A stretch of DNA of 5,814 nt, taken from contig JAJCYK010000038.1 of the NCBI GenBank assembly GCA_029262935.1, positions 1-5,814 on the forward strand, written 5' to 3'. This DNA is from Cytophagales bacterium (GTDB lineage: Bacteria; Bacteroidota; Bacteroidia; Cytophagales; Cyclobacteriaceae). Both the position numbers and the translations under genes were made by a program. A model generated the notes under the pieces. The model was not told the origin of the DNA and searched no databases. It saw nothing but the letters and a program-made list of their open reading frames with translations. Shown one piece after another: positions 1-5,741 of this stretch (positions are counted from its first letter, which is position 1; every line of letters starts with the position of its first letter).

Positions 1-52
1 GCTGCTCAAGCCTGATCAATAGAGCACTTTCGCCAAAAGGAAGAATCTCCAT
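1..52 (-). CDS. pxpB: 5-oxoprolinase subunit B (PxpB), N-terminal 17 codons only
   Basis: This is a partial gene cut by the left window edge. On the minus strand an ATG at 52-50 directly follows the pxpA stop codon (TAA, 55-53) with no gap. It opens a frame reading MEILPFGESALLIRLEQ. The G-E/D-S/T-A-L/V-hydrophobic-E pattern is how PxpB/KipI proteins (allophanate hydrolase subunit 1 family) begin; E. coli YbgJ, for example, has a similar GETAVV stretch near its N-terminus. PxpB joins PxpC to form the part of 5-oxoprolinase that works with PxpA in ATP-dependent conversion of 5-oxoproline to glutamate in the cytoplasm. The abutting stop and start suggest translational coupling to pxpA. pxpC is expected next, outside the window. 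The call rests on 17 residues plus gene order, so the context carries much of the weight. Confidence 0.8.
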   Translation of the reverse strand, partial: MEILPFGESALLIRLEQ

Positions 53-811
53 TTAAGAAAAGCTCTTACGGCTTATTTGATGCTTGATCAATTCCTCAGA
101 AATTGCTTTAAGAATTTCCACTGCCTGCGGGTTATCACCATGAACGCAAATACTATCAGCTTCTAAAGGCACTACAATTCCTGCTAAACTGGTAACCTGA
201 CCCTTCATCACAATAGAAACTACTTGCGCCGCAGCTTCCGTGGGTTCTTCCAACACCGATTGCTCTAAGTTTCGTACACGCAATTTACCGTTGGCCTCAT
301 ACCTACGATCTCCAAAAGCTTCCGCAATAAAGGGCATGTTCATTTCCTCAGCTAAGCTTTGTACTAAGCTCCCTGCCAAACCCATTAGTTTTAAGTCGGA
401 GTCCAAATCTCTTACGGCGTTGATCACACTGGAGGCCACAGAAGGATCATCAACCATAGTATTATAAAGTGCTCCATGGGGTTTTACATAATGCAATCGT
501 CCTCCCATGCTTTCTACCATTCCTTTTAAAGCAGCTACCTGATATTTAATGCAAGCTTTCAATTGTTCACTAGGAAGATCCATACGACGACGCCCAAATC
601 CTGATAGATCAGGGTACCCGGGGTGTGCGCCAATTTGTACATCATGGTGCAAAGCCTGTCGTATGGTTTGTTCCATATGCCAAGGGTCGCCTCCATGAAA
701 GCCACAGGCAATGTTGCATGAACTGATAAAAGGGAATATTTCTTGATCATTTCCCACGGTAAAATGACCAAAACTCTCTCCCATGTCGCAATTGATATCG
801 ATCTGTTTCAT
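53..811 (-). CDS. pxpA: 5-oxoprolinase subunit A (PxpA), LamB/YcsF family
   Basis: This is a full-length 252-residue LamB/YcsF protein; E. coli PxpA (YbgL) is about the same size. Family motifs appear in order: DINCDMGE (5-12), CNIACGFHGGD (32-42), IGAHPGYPDLSGFGRR (60-75), HYVKPHGALYN (107-117), EAFGDRRY (164-171) and CVHGDNP (222-228). Conserved Asp, His, Lys and Glu residues in these blocks (D5, D9, H39, H63, K110, H112, E164, H224) fit an intact active site. In E. coli and B. subtilis, PxpA with PxpB and PxpC hydrolyses 5-oxoproline (pyroglutamate), a damage product of glutamine and glutamate, to glutamate using ATP. The ATG at 811 lies 2 nt after the stop of the upstream Nramp-like gene, and pxpB starts right after its own stop, so the three are almost certainly co-transcribed. 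No Shine-Dalgarno is visible, and translation may be coupled to the preceding gene. Nothing suggests decay. Confidence 0.95.
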   Translation of the reverse strand: MKQIDINCDMGESFGHFTVGNDQEIFPFISSCNIACGFHGGDPWHMEQTIRQALHHDVQIGAHPGYPDLSGFGRRRMDLPSEQLKACIKYQVAALKGMVESMGGRLHYVKPHGALYNTMVDDPSVASSVINAVRDLDSDLKLMGLAGSLVQSLAEEMNMPFIAEAFGDRRYEANGKLRVRNLEQSVLEEPTEAAAQVVSIVMKGQVTSLAGIVVPLEADSICVHGDNPQAVEILKAISEELIKHQISRKSFS

Positions 812-813
812 AG

Positions 814-2031
814 TCAGACTAAGTTAGTGGCTGATAATATGCTTTTAATCCCTAAAACCACCGTTATTAATATTACTAAAATCCCCAAAACATTTGTCCA
901 TGTGTTGTTGTAATGATCTCCCATGATTCTATGATCATTCATAATCCACAAAAGAAAGCCCGCCATAATAGGAAGCAGTAGTCCATTCGCAAATTGAGCA
1001 AAAAGGATCACCAACGTAGGTTTGAAACCCAAACAGGAAAAAACTACTCCGGTAGTCAGGACCGCAATCCAAACCCAACGAAAGCGCCGTCCTTTAAGTC
1101 CCTCTTTCCATCCTAAAATTTCAGAAGTAGCGTAAGCCGCGGCTAAAGGTGCTGTAATGGAGGAAGACAAACCTGCGGCCAAAAAACCAAAAGCAATAAA
1201 GTAAGTAGACCATGAACCTAGTAACGGCTCCAACTGCAGCGCCAGGTCGCTGGCACTATTAACCTCCTTTTGCAGCCCTTCAAAAGCAACCGCAGAAGTA
1301 ATCAAGATGGCCATAGTGATGATTCCTCCACCGATTACCGAAACGAAAGTATCCGTGCGTGCGGTGCTTAACTGATTCGTGCCTTTCCATCGGTTTTTTA
1401 CAGAAGAAGCATGTAGGAAAAGATTGTAAGGGACTACGGTAGTCCCAATAAGACTAACTACCATTACCAACGACCCTTGAGGTAGATTTGGAACAAAAAG
1501 CCCTCTTAATATTTGTCCGAAATCTGGCTTTAAAGACAGGGCTGCCACAAAAAAAACCACCCCCATAATACTGACTAGCACTACCAAAGATCGTTCGATC
1601 AAACGATATTTGCCACTCCACAAAAGTAGAAAAGCCACTATTCCTATAACTACAATCAATGGATTAAAAGGAATCCAGGACCAAGAGAGCCCAAATCCTA
1701 AAACGGCGCCCGTAATGTTTCCCGCTTCATAGGCTGCATTCCCTATCAAAACCGCCCCAATTACTAAAACTGATACGCCTAAAAAAAGACCGCGATGAGA
1801 TATTTTAGCACGAATGGCTTCTCCTAACCCCTTGCCTGACATGACGCCCAAACGAGCTGCCATTTCTTGAAGAATAAATGTAGCCAAAATAGAAAAGGCC
1901 ACTGCCCAAAGTAAAGTATAGCCGAAGCTGCTTCCGGCAATAGTAGCAGTAGTGACGGTGCCCGGTCCAATAAAAGCCGCGGCAACCATGGCCCCGGGCC
2001 CAATGTTCCTTATTTTTTTAATTAATTTCAC
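814..2031 (-). CDS. Nramp-superfamily membrane transporter with altered metal-site motifs
   Basis: This is a 405-residue protein of about 11 hydrophobic segments with Nramp-fold landmarks: a TM1 region GPGAMVAAAFIGPGT (11-25), a TM6 region GTTVVPYNLFLH (196-207) and a late NGLLLPIMAGFLLWIMNDHRIMG block (349-371). In metal-transporting Nramps the TM1 motif is DPGN and the TM6 motif MPHN; the Asp, Asn and Met bind the ion. Here they read GPGT (22-25) and VPYN (200-203), so all three side-chain ligands are replaced. TM3 carries an unusual AYEAGN stretch (100-105). The start is GTG at 2031: an in-frame TAA at 2040-2038 rules out extension, and the conserved TM1 begins ten residues in. It is the first gene of an operon with pxpA (2-nt gap) and pxpB. 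B. subtilis has the same linkage (ycsF-ycsG-ycsI-kipI-kipA). Database annotation will probably say divalent metal transporter. I infer a different substrate, possibly 5-oxoproline, but this is unproven. Confidence 0.9.
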   Translation of the reverse strand: MKLIKKIRNIGPGAMVAAAFIGPGTVTTATIAGSSFGYTLLWAVAFSILATFILQEMAARLGVMSGKGLGEAIRAKISHRGLFLGVSVLVIGAVLIGNAAYEAGNITGAVLGFGLSWSWIPFNPLIVVIGIVAFLLLWSGKYRLIERSLVVLVSIMGVVFFVAALSLKPDFGQILRGLFVPNLPQGSLVMVVSLIGTTVVPYNLFLHASSVKNRWKGTNQLSTARTDTFVSVIGGGIITMAILITSAVAFEGLQKEVNSASDLALQLEPLLGSWSTYFIAFGFLAAGLSSSITAPLAAAYATSEILGWKEGLKGRRFRWVWIAVLTTGVVFSCLGFKPTLVILFAQFANGLLLPIMAGFLLWIMNDHRIMGDHYNNTWTNVLGILVILITVVLGIKSILSATNLV

Positions 2032-2151
2032 AGACGTTTAGCATGGTAATAGTTTTGTTAAGAAAGCAATTTATTGGCTTCTTTCAATGAAATCGGTAAC
2101 CAAAGCTTGCAGCAAACCGTCTTATCTTTCAATACTTTGATAATTAAAACT
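2032..2151. promoter_or_regulatory. Divergent intergenic region between Nramp-pxpAB operon and serine hydrolase
   Basis: These 120 nt must hold the promoters for both divergent units. Searching for the Bacteroidota pattern (TTG, about 19-23 nt, TAnnTTTG) gives only near matches. On the plus strand TATCTTTC at 2123-2130 fits seven of eight positions but lacks a well-spaced TTG. TACTTTG at 2133-2139 is one base short and has a TTG at 2107-2109, 23 nt upstream; it would give a leader of only a few bases before the ATG at 2152. On the minus strand a TAAATTG-like stretch lies at about 2066-2072, also one base short. Short odd palindromes GGTAACC (2095-2101) and TTGCAGCAA (2107-2115) could be operator fragments but are too small to claim. 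The existence of promoters here is inferred from gene orientation; exact boxes are not resolved. Confidence 0.4.
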
Positions 2152-3810
2152 ATGAAATATACCTGTACCCTTCCCGCAGTGCTGTCAATATTATTTTTAA
2201 TGAGTTTGGCACCACCTACTTTGGCCCAGGACCTCACTTCACAATTTGACGAACTCTTAGGAGATAGATATGTATCAGACGGACCCGGTGCGGCAGTGCT
2301 GGTGGTAAAGCAAGGTCAAGTAATATATCGCAAAGGCTTTGGTATGGCCAATCTTGAGCTGGAAGTGCCAATGACCCCCGAGCATGTTTTTGAAATTGGC
2401 TCCATTACAAAACAGTTTACTAGTATAGCCATTCTTATGCTCTTGGAACAAGGCAAGCTTAATCTCAAAGATGAAATCACCAAATACCTGCCAGCATATC
2501 CGACACATGGTAAAAGCATTACCATACACCATTTGTTGAATCACACTTCGGGCATTAAAAGTTATACTTCTTTAAACCTGATGGATTTTGCCAGAAAAGA
2601 TCTAAGCCCAATAGAGGTAATAGACCTCTTTAAAGATGAGCCGATGGACTTCGATCCAGGTACACAATGGAGCTATAACAATTCTGGATACATACTTTTA
2701 GGGTACATTATTGAGCATGTTTCCAGTACGTCCTATGAGGACTTTATTGAAGAGAATATTTTTAAGCCTGCGGGCATGGATCATTCAAGATATGGTCATA
2801 AAGGAGAGTTAATAAAAATGCGGGCATCGGGATATCAAAACTCAGATGGGTTTGAAAATGCCTCTTACCTAAGTATGACATTGCCCTATGCCGCGGGATC
2901 TTTAATGTCCACTGTGGATGATCTTTACAAATGGCAGCAAGCATTGCTTAGCCAAAAGTTCATATCCAATGAAACATTAGAAAAAGCCTACAAAAACTAC
3001 CCGTTGGATAATGGAAAACTTACTAATTACGGTTACGGATTCCGCCGCTCAAATATAAATGGTACGGCAACAATTGAGCATGGAGGAGGCATTTTTGGCT
3101 ATACAACGTACCAGATATACGTACCTTCTGAAGATGTACATGTAGCCATTTTGACCAATTGCAACTGCAATAGTCCCACCAATATTACCGTGGAAATAGC
3201 AGCTTTGGCCATAGGTAAACCTTATGCGTATTTAAGGCAATCCGTGAAAGTTGATCCAGAAAAGATGAAGAAATTGGTCGGTGTATATGAATTTGAAGAT
3301 AGCGTTACGCGTTACATCACATTTAGTGATGGACAGTTATTTAGTCAACGGGAGGGAAGTACTAAATTGAAGATATTCCCTATCGATGAAAGTCACTATT
3401 ATTTTGAGGGAGGTTTTACTAAACTAGCATTCAAAAGAAAGAGGAAGAAAGTCACCGTTATGTTCGATGATAGAGATGAAAGCGGGGACTTTATGGGAAT
3501 GAAGGTTGACAAACCTCTTCCTCAGGAGAGAGTTTCCATTGAGGTAGCTCCGGAAATACTGGCGAAGTATGTCGGGGTCTATGAAGTAAGGCCAGGATTT
3601 GACATGACAATAACCTTGGAAGACGGGACCTTACACGCACAAGCTACCGGACAATCAAAGTTGCAACTACATGCGGAAACTGAATCGATGTTCTTTGTAA
3701 AAGAATTTCCTGCTGCTATGGAATTTGGCAGCGAGGAGCATGGCGTAACTAATGTCTGCACCTTGCATCAAGGTGGGGCCAAAACCCCAGCCCAACGGAA
3801 ATCTGATTAA
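2152..3810 (+). CDS. Secreted CubicO-type serine hydrolase with tandem DUF3471-like tail
   Basis: This is a 552-residue serine hydrolase of the beta-lactamase/penicillin-binding-protein fold (Pfam Beta-lactamase PF00144, COG CubicO/AmpC). The first about 25 residues form a Sec signal peptide (MKYT, hydrophobic core LPAVLSILFLMSLA, cleavage near TLA-Q), with no lipobox. The catalytic set is complete: SITK (S84, K87), YNN (Y175, N177) and HGG (H310-G312), plus the usual NHTSGI segment (130-135). The tail holds two copies of a DUF3471/Pab87-octamerisation-like module (about 367-416 and 465-514). A CxC pair lies in TNCNCN. An upstream in-frame TTG at 2074 would add 26 residues ahead of the signal peptide, so I chose the ATG at 2152. 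Family members include esterases, D-amino-acid peptidases and amide hydrolases; the substrate cannot be read from the sequence. It is divergent from the oxoprolinase operon and its stop overlaps that of the convergent NIPSNAP gene. Confidence 0.92.
   Translation: MKYTCTLPAVLSILFLMSLAPPTLAQDLTSQFDELLGDRYVSDGPGAAVLVVKQGQVIYRKGFGMANLELEVPMTPEHVFEIGSITKQFTSIAILMLLEQGKLNLKDEITKYLPAYPTHGKSITIHHLLNHTSGIKSYTSLNLMDFARKDLSPIEVIDLFKDEPMDFDPGTQWSYNNSGYILLGYIIEHVSSTSYEDFIEENIFKPAGMDHSRYGHKGELIKMRASGYQNSDGFENASYLSMTLPYAAGSLMSTVDDLYKWQQALLSQKFISNETLEKAYKNYPLDNGKLTNYGYGFRRSNINGTATIEHGGGIFGYTTYQIYVPSEDVHVAILTNCNCNSPTNITVEIAALAIGKPYAYLRQSVKVDPEKMKKLVGVYEFEDSVTRYITFSDGQLFSQREGSTKLKIFPIDESHYYFEGGFTKLAFKRKRKKVTVMFDDRDESGDFMGMKVDKPLPQERVSIEVAPEILAKYVGVYEVRPGFDMTITLEDGTLHAQATGQSKLQLHAETESMFFVKEFPAAMEFGSEEHGVTNVCTLHQGGAKTPAQRKSD
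3250..3399 (+). repeat. C-terminal module copy 1 of the serine hydrolase
   Basis: Residues 367-416 of the hydrolase (VDPEKMKKLVGVYE onward) align without gaps to residues 465-514. Twenty of 50 positions are identical, including V-x-P-E, K-x-VGVYE, IT-x-x-DG-x-L, Q-x-x-G, KL and ES. This is an internal protein-domain duplication, resembling DUF3471/Pab87 lipocalin-like tails. Confidence 0.75.
3544..3693 (+). repeat. C-terminal module copy 2 of the serine hydrolase
   Basis: Residues 465-514 (VAPEILAKYVGVYE onward) are the second copy, 98 residues downstream of the first. The copy continues to the ending TLHQGGAKTPAQRK, a usual way for such tails to finish, so the C-terminus appears complete. 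Confidence 0.75.
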
Positions 3811-4559
3811 GCCGGTTCTAAGAAAATACGCCGGATATTGGAGACCGTATTGGCGTATTCTTCTTTCACTTTCATACGGTTCCAATCAGGATGAGCCACA
3901 AACTCACTCCATGCGGTGTCTCTATGTTCCATGTTCCGGAAGTTTAACATATACACCAAAGAAGGAACATGGGCCCCTACGACCATATCACCAAAGAATA
4001 CGGGATGAAGGCCTACTTTGTAAAACAATGCCAGCTCCTCCTTGTTAAACATTTTTATTTTGCGTCTAACCGCGTCTTCATTCATTCCTTCGTAAATGCG
4101 CAATTCAAATAATCCCGCACCCTCAATGGGGTCATTCATTTGTTTTATTCCTTCAAATGCATAAAGAAGCGAAGAAGAGATTCGATTGTATGTCTGTCCA
4201 GCCGCGGTATAGCTTTCGGATTGTTTTACCATGGCCTCACTTCCGCTATGAGTTAAAGCTTTTTGATAACTAACAAAATCAGGATAAGCGGCTAAGGTCC
4301 AAATTTTGGAGGGTTGGGCACCTCCTAATTCCGTAAAAATCATGAAATGCTTGGCTCCTATTTCTTTCAAAAACGGAGATTTCACTTGTTTAAGGTAGTC
4401 CAACAAAGCTTGACGATTGCTTCCGAAGGTTAATTCGTATGTCTGCAAGTCATAAATTTCATGGTTGGTTTCATCCCTGTCTTCAGGGGAGTTGGCAAAT
4501 GCCAAAGGAGATACCAGGGAGGAGGCTGCAGCTGCAGCCACGAATTTTCTTCTTTTCAT
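3807..4559 (-). CDS. Tat-exported NIPSNAP family protein
   Basis: This is a 250-residue protein beginning MKRRKFVAAAAASSLV, a twin-arginine-type signal (R3-R4, Ala-rich core) with likely cleavage after LAFA (19-22). The mature part holds two ferredoxin-like halves. The first opens EIYDLQTYEL (34-43) and runs to about 135. The second opens GLFELRIYEG (149-158), continues through FVAHPDWNRMK (220-230) and ends IRRIFLEP. The second half is the recognisable NIPSNAP domain (dimeric alpha-beta barrel superfamily). Function in bacteria is unknown; related barrels bind or oxidise small aromatic or heme-like ligands, but no catalytic residue is identifiable here. A TTG at 4568 would add three residues ahead of the signal, so I chose the ATG at 4559. 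No Shine-Dalgarno is seen. It lies 192 nt after the deaminase gene on the same strand and converges with the serine hydrolase, sharing a 4-nt TTAA stop overlap. A folded protein exported by Tat may carry a cofactor; this is inference. Confidence 0.88.
   Translation of the reverse strand: MKRRKFVAAAAASSLVSPLAFANSPEDRDETNHEIYDLQTYELTFGSNRQALLDYLKQVKSPFLKEIGAKHFMIFTELGGAQPSKIWTLAAYPDFVSYQKALTHSGSEAMVKQSESYTAAGQTYNRISSSLLYAFEGIKQMNDPIEGAGLFELRIYEGMNEDAVRRKIKMFNKEELALFYKVGLHPVFFGDMVVGAHVPSLVYMLNFRNMEHRDTAWSEFVAHPDWNRMKVKEEYANTVSNIRRIFLEPA
3825..3859 (+). terminator. Candidate stem-loop 3' of the serine hydrolase gene
   Basis: A perfect 8-bp inverted repeat AATACGCC (3825-3832) and GGCGTATT (3852-3859) encloses a 19-nt loop. 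It lies 14 nt after the hydrolase stop codon and is followed on the plus strand by a pyrimidine-rich stretch (TCTTCTTTC) rather than a clean U-tract. It sits inside the 3' coding end of the opposite-strand NIPSNAP gene. It could end the hydrolase transcript, but the long loop and imperfect tail make this weak. Confidence 0.3.
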
Positions 4560-4571
4560 TGTTATCAAGAG

Positions 4572-4596
4572 TTAGGCATGTAGTGCTTTAGGCGTG
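4572..4596. repeat. Imperfect 9-bp direct repeat just upstream of the NIPSNAP gene
   Basis: TTAGGCATG (4572-4580) and TTAGGCGTG (4588-4596) match at eight of nine positions with a 16-nt period. They lie 13-37 nt upstream of the NIPSNAP ATG on its transcribed side, where a regulator or the 5' UTR could use them. Chance occurrence is possible. Confidence 0.25.
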
Positions 4597-4627
4597 GGGT
4601 TATTTTCAAAACAAGATAAGGGATCAA

Positions 4628-4642
4628 CAAACAAGTTGTTTG
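4628..4642. promoter_or_regulatory. Candidate operator: 15-bp odd palindrome
   Basis: CAAACAA-G-TTGTTTG is a perfect 7-bp inverted repeat around a single central base, in the gap upstream of the NIPSNAP gene. The compact symmetry suits a dimeric regulator better than an RNA hairpin, because the RNA loop would be only about 3 nt. On the plus strand it is followed by a T-run (4645-4649), but no plus-strand gene ends here. Function is inferred. Confidence 0.3.
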
Positions 4643-4751
4643 ATTTTTCCCTGTTATTCCCATCGGTCCTAAATTATCTTCATTTTATTTAAACTAAACC
4701 CGGGGGACACAAGTTTGCACTACTCAAAGCACAACAGCCCCAGTTATTTAT

Positions 4752-5741
4752 CTATTGTTTATGGGTTTGCTGGATTTTAAGCAGTAGCTGTTCCTTAATA
4801 GTATCGCTGATAAATGCATGTTTAATTGCTTCACAATTACATTTATAAAAATGTTCTTTTCCCCATCCGAATGCATCTTCCAGCAATTGGTATTCGCTGC
4901 TTAAATTGACATTACTAATAGTACGGCAATCCGTATTGACACTCATAGAAATTCCTGCCTGGTATAGGTAATCAATGCTATGAACACCTATAGTCTCAAA
5001 GATGTCCGTTTGTATGTTACTGGTGGGGCACACTTCCAAATGGATGTGATGTTCTTTAAGGAACTCTAAGAGCGCGGGATCTTCGGCAGCCCGTACACCA
5101 TGCCCAATACGCGCCGGCCGGAAATGCTCTAGGGATTCCCACATGCTGTCAGGTCCGCGAGCTTCACCGGCATGAGCCGTACAGTTGAGCTTATGTTCCC
5201 TGGCGTACTTAAACGCCTTAATATGATTATCAATAGGAAATCCAGCCTCGTCCGCAGCAATATCAAACCCTACCACTCGAGTCCCTGCGAATTGCCTTAC
5301 CAACTCCACCGTTTCCATGCTTTGTGCTTCCGTATAATGTCTTAGGGTACAAAGAATCAAGCCCGCTTGAATGCCAGTGGTGGCAATGGCCTCTTCAAGG
5401 GACCGATTAACCGTAGCTACTACCTGTTCTGGAGTCAGGCCAAATTGGGTGTGCTCCAAAGGGGCGAAACGCACCTCCGCGTAAATGATGTGGTCCTTTT
5501 GTAGTTGTTCAAACAAGTCTTGTACCACTAAGCCAAGGTTTTCTTCTGTTTGCATTAGTTCAATGGCTGAAATAGCACGTTTGATATAATCGGCCAGGTC
5601 GGTACACTTTGGGGGAGCTATGAAAGATTTGTTAAAATCGTCTAAAGTGGTTTCTGGTCTTAACCGGCATACCAGCTTATAACTCAAAGAGCAATCCAAA
5701 TGTAAATGTAATTCGATTTTAGGCAAGTTAGATATACTCAT
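4752..5741 (-). CDS. add: Adenosine deaminase family protein with altered purine-pocket residues
   Basis: This is a 329-residue metal-dependent amidohydrolase of the adenosine/AMP deaminase family, near the usual bacterial length of about 330-350. The zinc ligands are visible: H12 and H14 in ELHLHLD, H190 in TAHAGE, and D271 in NTD. Catalytic E193 and H214 (IGHGV) are present, as is the VCPTSN motif (238-242). In known ADAs these hydrolytically deaminate adenosine and deoxyadenosine to inosine in purine salvage. Three conserved positions differ: HLHLDG reads HLHLDC (C17), DLAGDE reads DIAADE (A163), and NTDD reads NTDC (C272). Actinobacterial deaminases with NTDN are, as I recall, active on adenosine, so activity is plausible but substrate preference may be shifted. 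The symbol add is provisional. The ATG at 5741 is preferred: an in-frame TAA lies upstream with no other usual start between. It overlaps the end of the upstream frame by ATGA. Confidence 0.9.
   Translation of the reverse strand: MSISNLPKIELHLHLDCSLSYKLVCRLRPETTLDDFNKSFIAPPKCTDLADYIKRAISAIELMQTEENLGLVVQDLFEQLQKDHIIYAEVRFAPLEHTQFGLTPEQVVATVNRSLEEAIATTGIQAGLILCTLRHYTEAQSMETVELVRQFAGTRVVGFDIAADEAGFPIDNHIKAFKYAREHKLNCTAHAGEARGPDSMWESLEHFRPARIGHGVRAAEDPALLEFLKEHHIHLEVCPTSNIQTDIFETIGVHSIDYLYQAGISMSVNTDCRTISNVNLSSEYQLLEDAFGWGKEHFYKCNCEAIKHAFISDTIKEQLLLKIQQTHKQ

Larger units (their letters stand above)
4560..4751. other. Intergenic region between deaminase and NIPSNAP genes
   Basis: These 192 nt separate two minus-strand genes. 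They hold a 15-bp odd palindrome (4628-4642) and a short direct repeat next to the NIPSNAP start (4572-4596), listed separately. A CCCGGGGG run occurs near 4699-4706. I found no convincing terminator for the deaminase gene and no good TAnnTTTG promoter; TAATTTAG on the minus strand near 4668-4675 fits seven of eight positions but lacks a spaced TTG. The length suggests NIPSNAP has its own promoter here. Confidence 0.5.

Noticed and set aside
240..467. Plus-strand 75-codon frame inside pxpA
   Set aside because: It is antisense to strongly conserved pxpA codons and has no recognisable features.
1549..1556. Run of eight A (T on the coding strand) in the Nramp-like gene as a phase-variation tract
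   Set aside because: It encodes Val-Phe-Phe-Val in a membrane helix, where T-rich codons are expected, and eight bases is short for a slippage switch.
2074..2151. TTG-initiated 26-residue N-terminal extension of the serine hydrolase
   Set aside because: It would put polar residues ahead of a clear signal peptide that begins at the ATG 2152, and TTG is a poor start.
3774..3789. TGGGG-CCAAAA-CCCCA hairpin as a terminator for the NIPSNAP gene
   Set aside because: The stem is only 5 bp, no U-tract follows on the minus strand, and the bases code for the hydrolase C-terminus.
3752..4048. Plus-strand 98-codon frame across the hydrolase/NIPSNAP junction
   Set aside because: It overlaps two well-supported genes in another frame and on the opposite strand, and looks like out-of-frame low-quality sequence.
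4560..4568. TTG start adding three residues to the NIPSNAP protein
   Set aside because: The ATG at 4559 directly begins the MKRRKF Tat-type leader and is the better start.
4565..4663. 32-codon ORF on the minus strand in the deaminase-NIPSNAP gap
   Set aside because: Composition is unremarkable, no ribosome site or recognisable motif is seen, and it spans the palindrome and direct repeat, which look noncoding.
4694..4739. Imperfect stem (TTTGC / GCACAA and GGGG / CCCC pairings) after the deaminase stop as a terminator
   Set aside because: Pairings are short and mismatched, with no T-tract on the minus strand after them.
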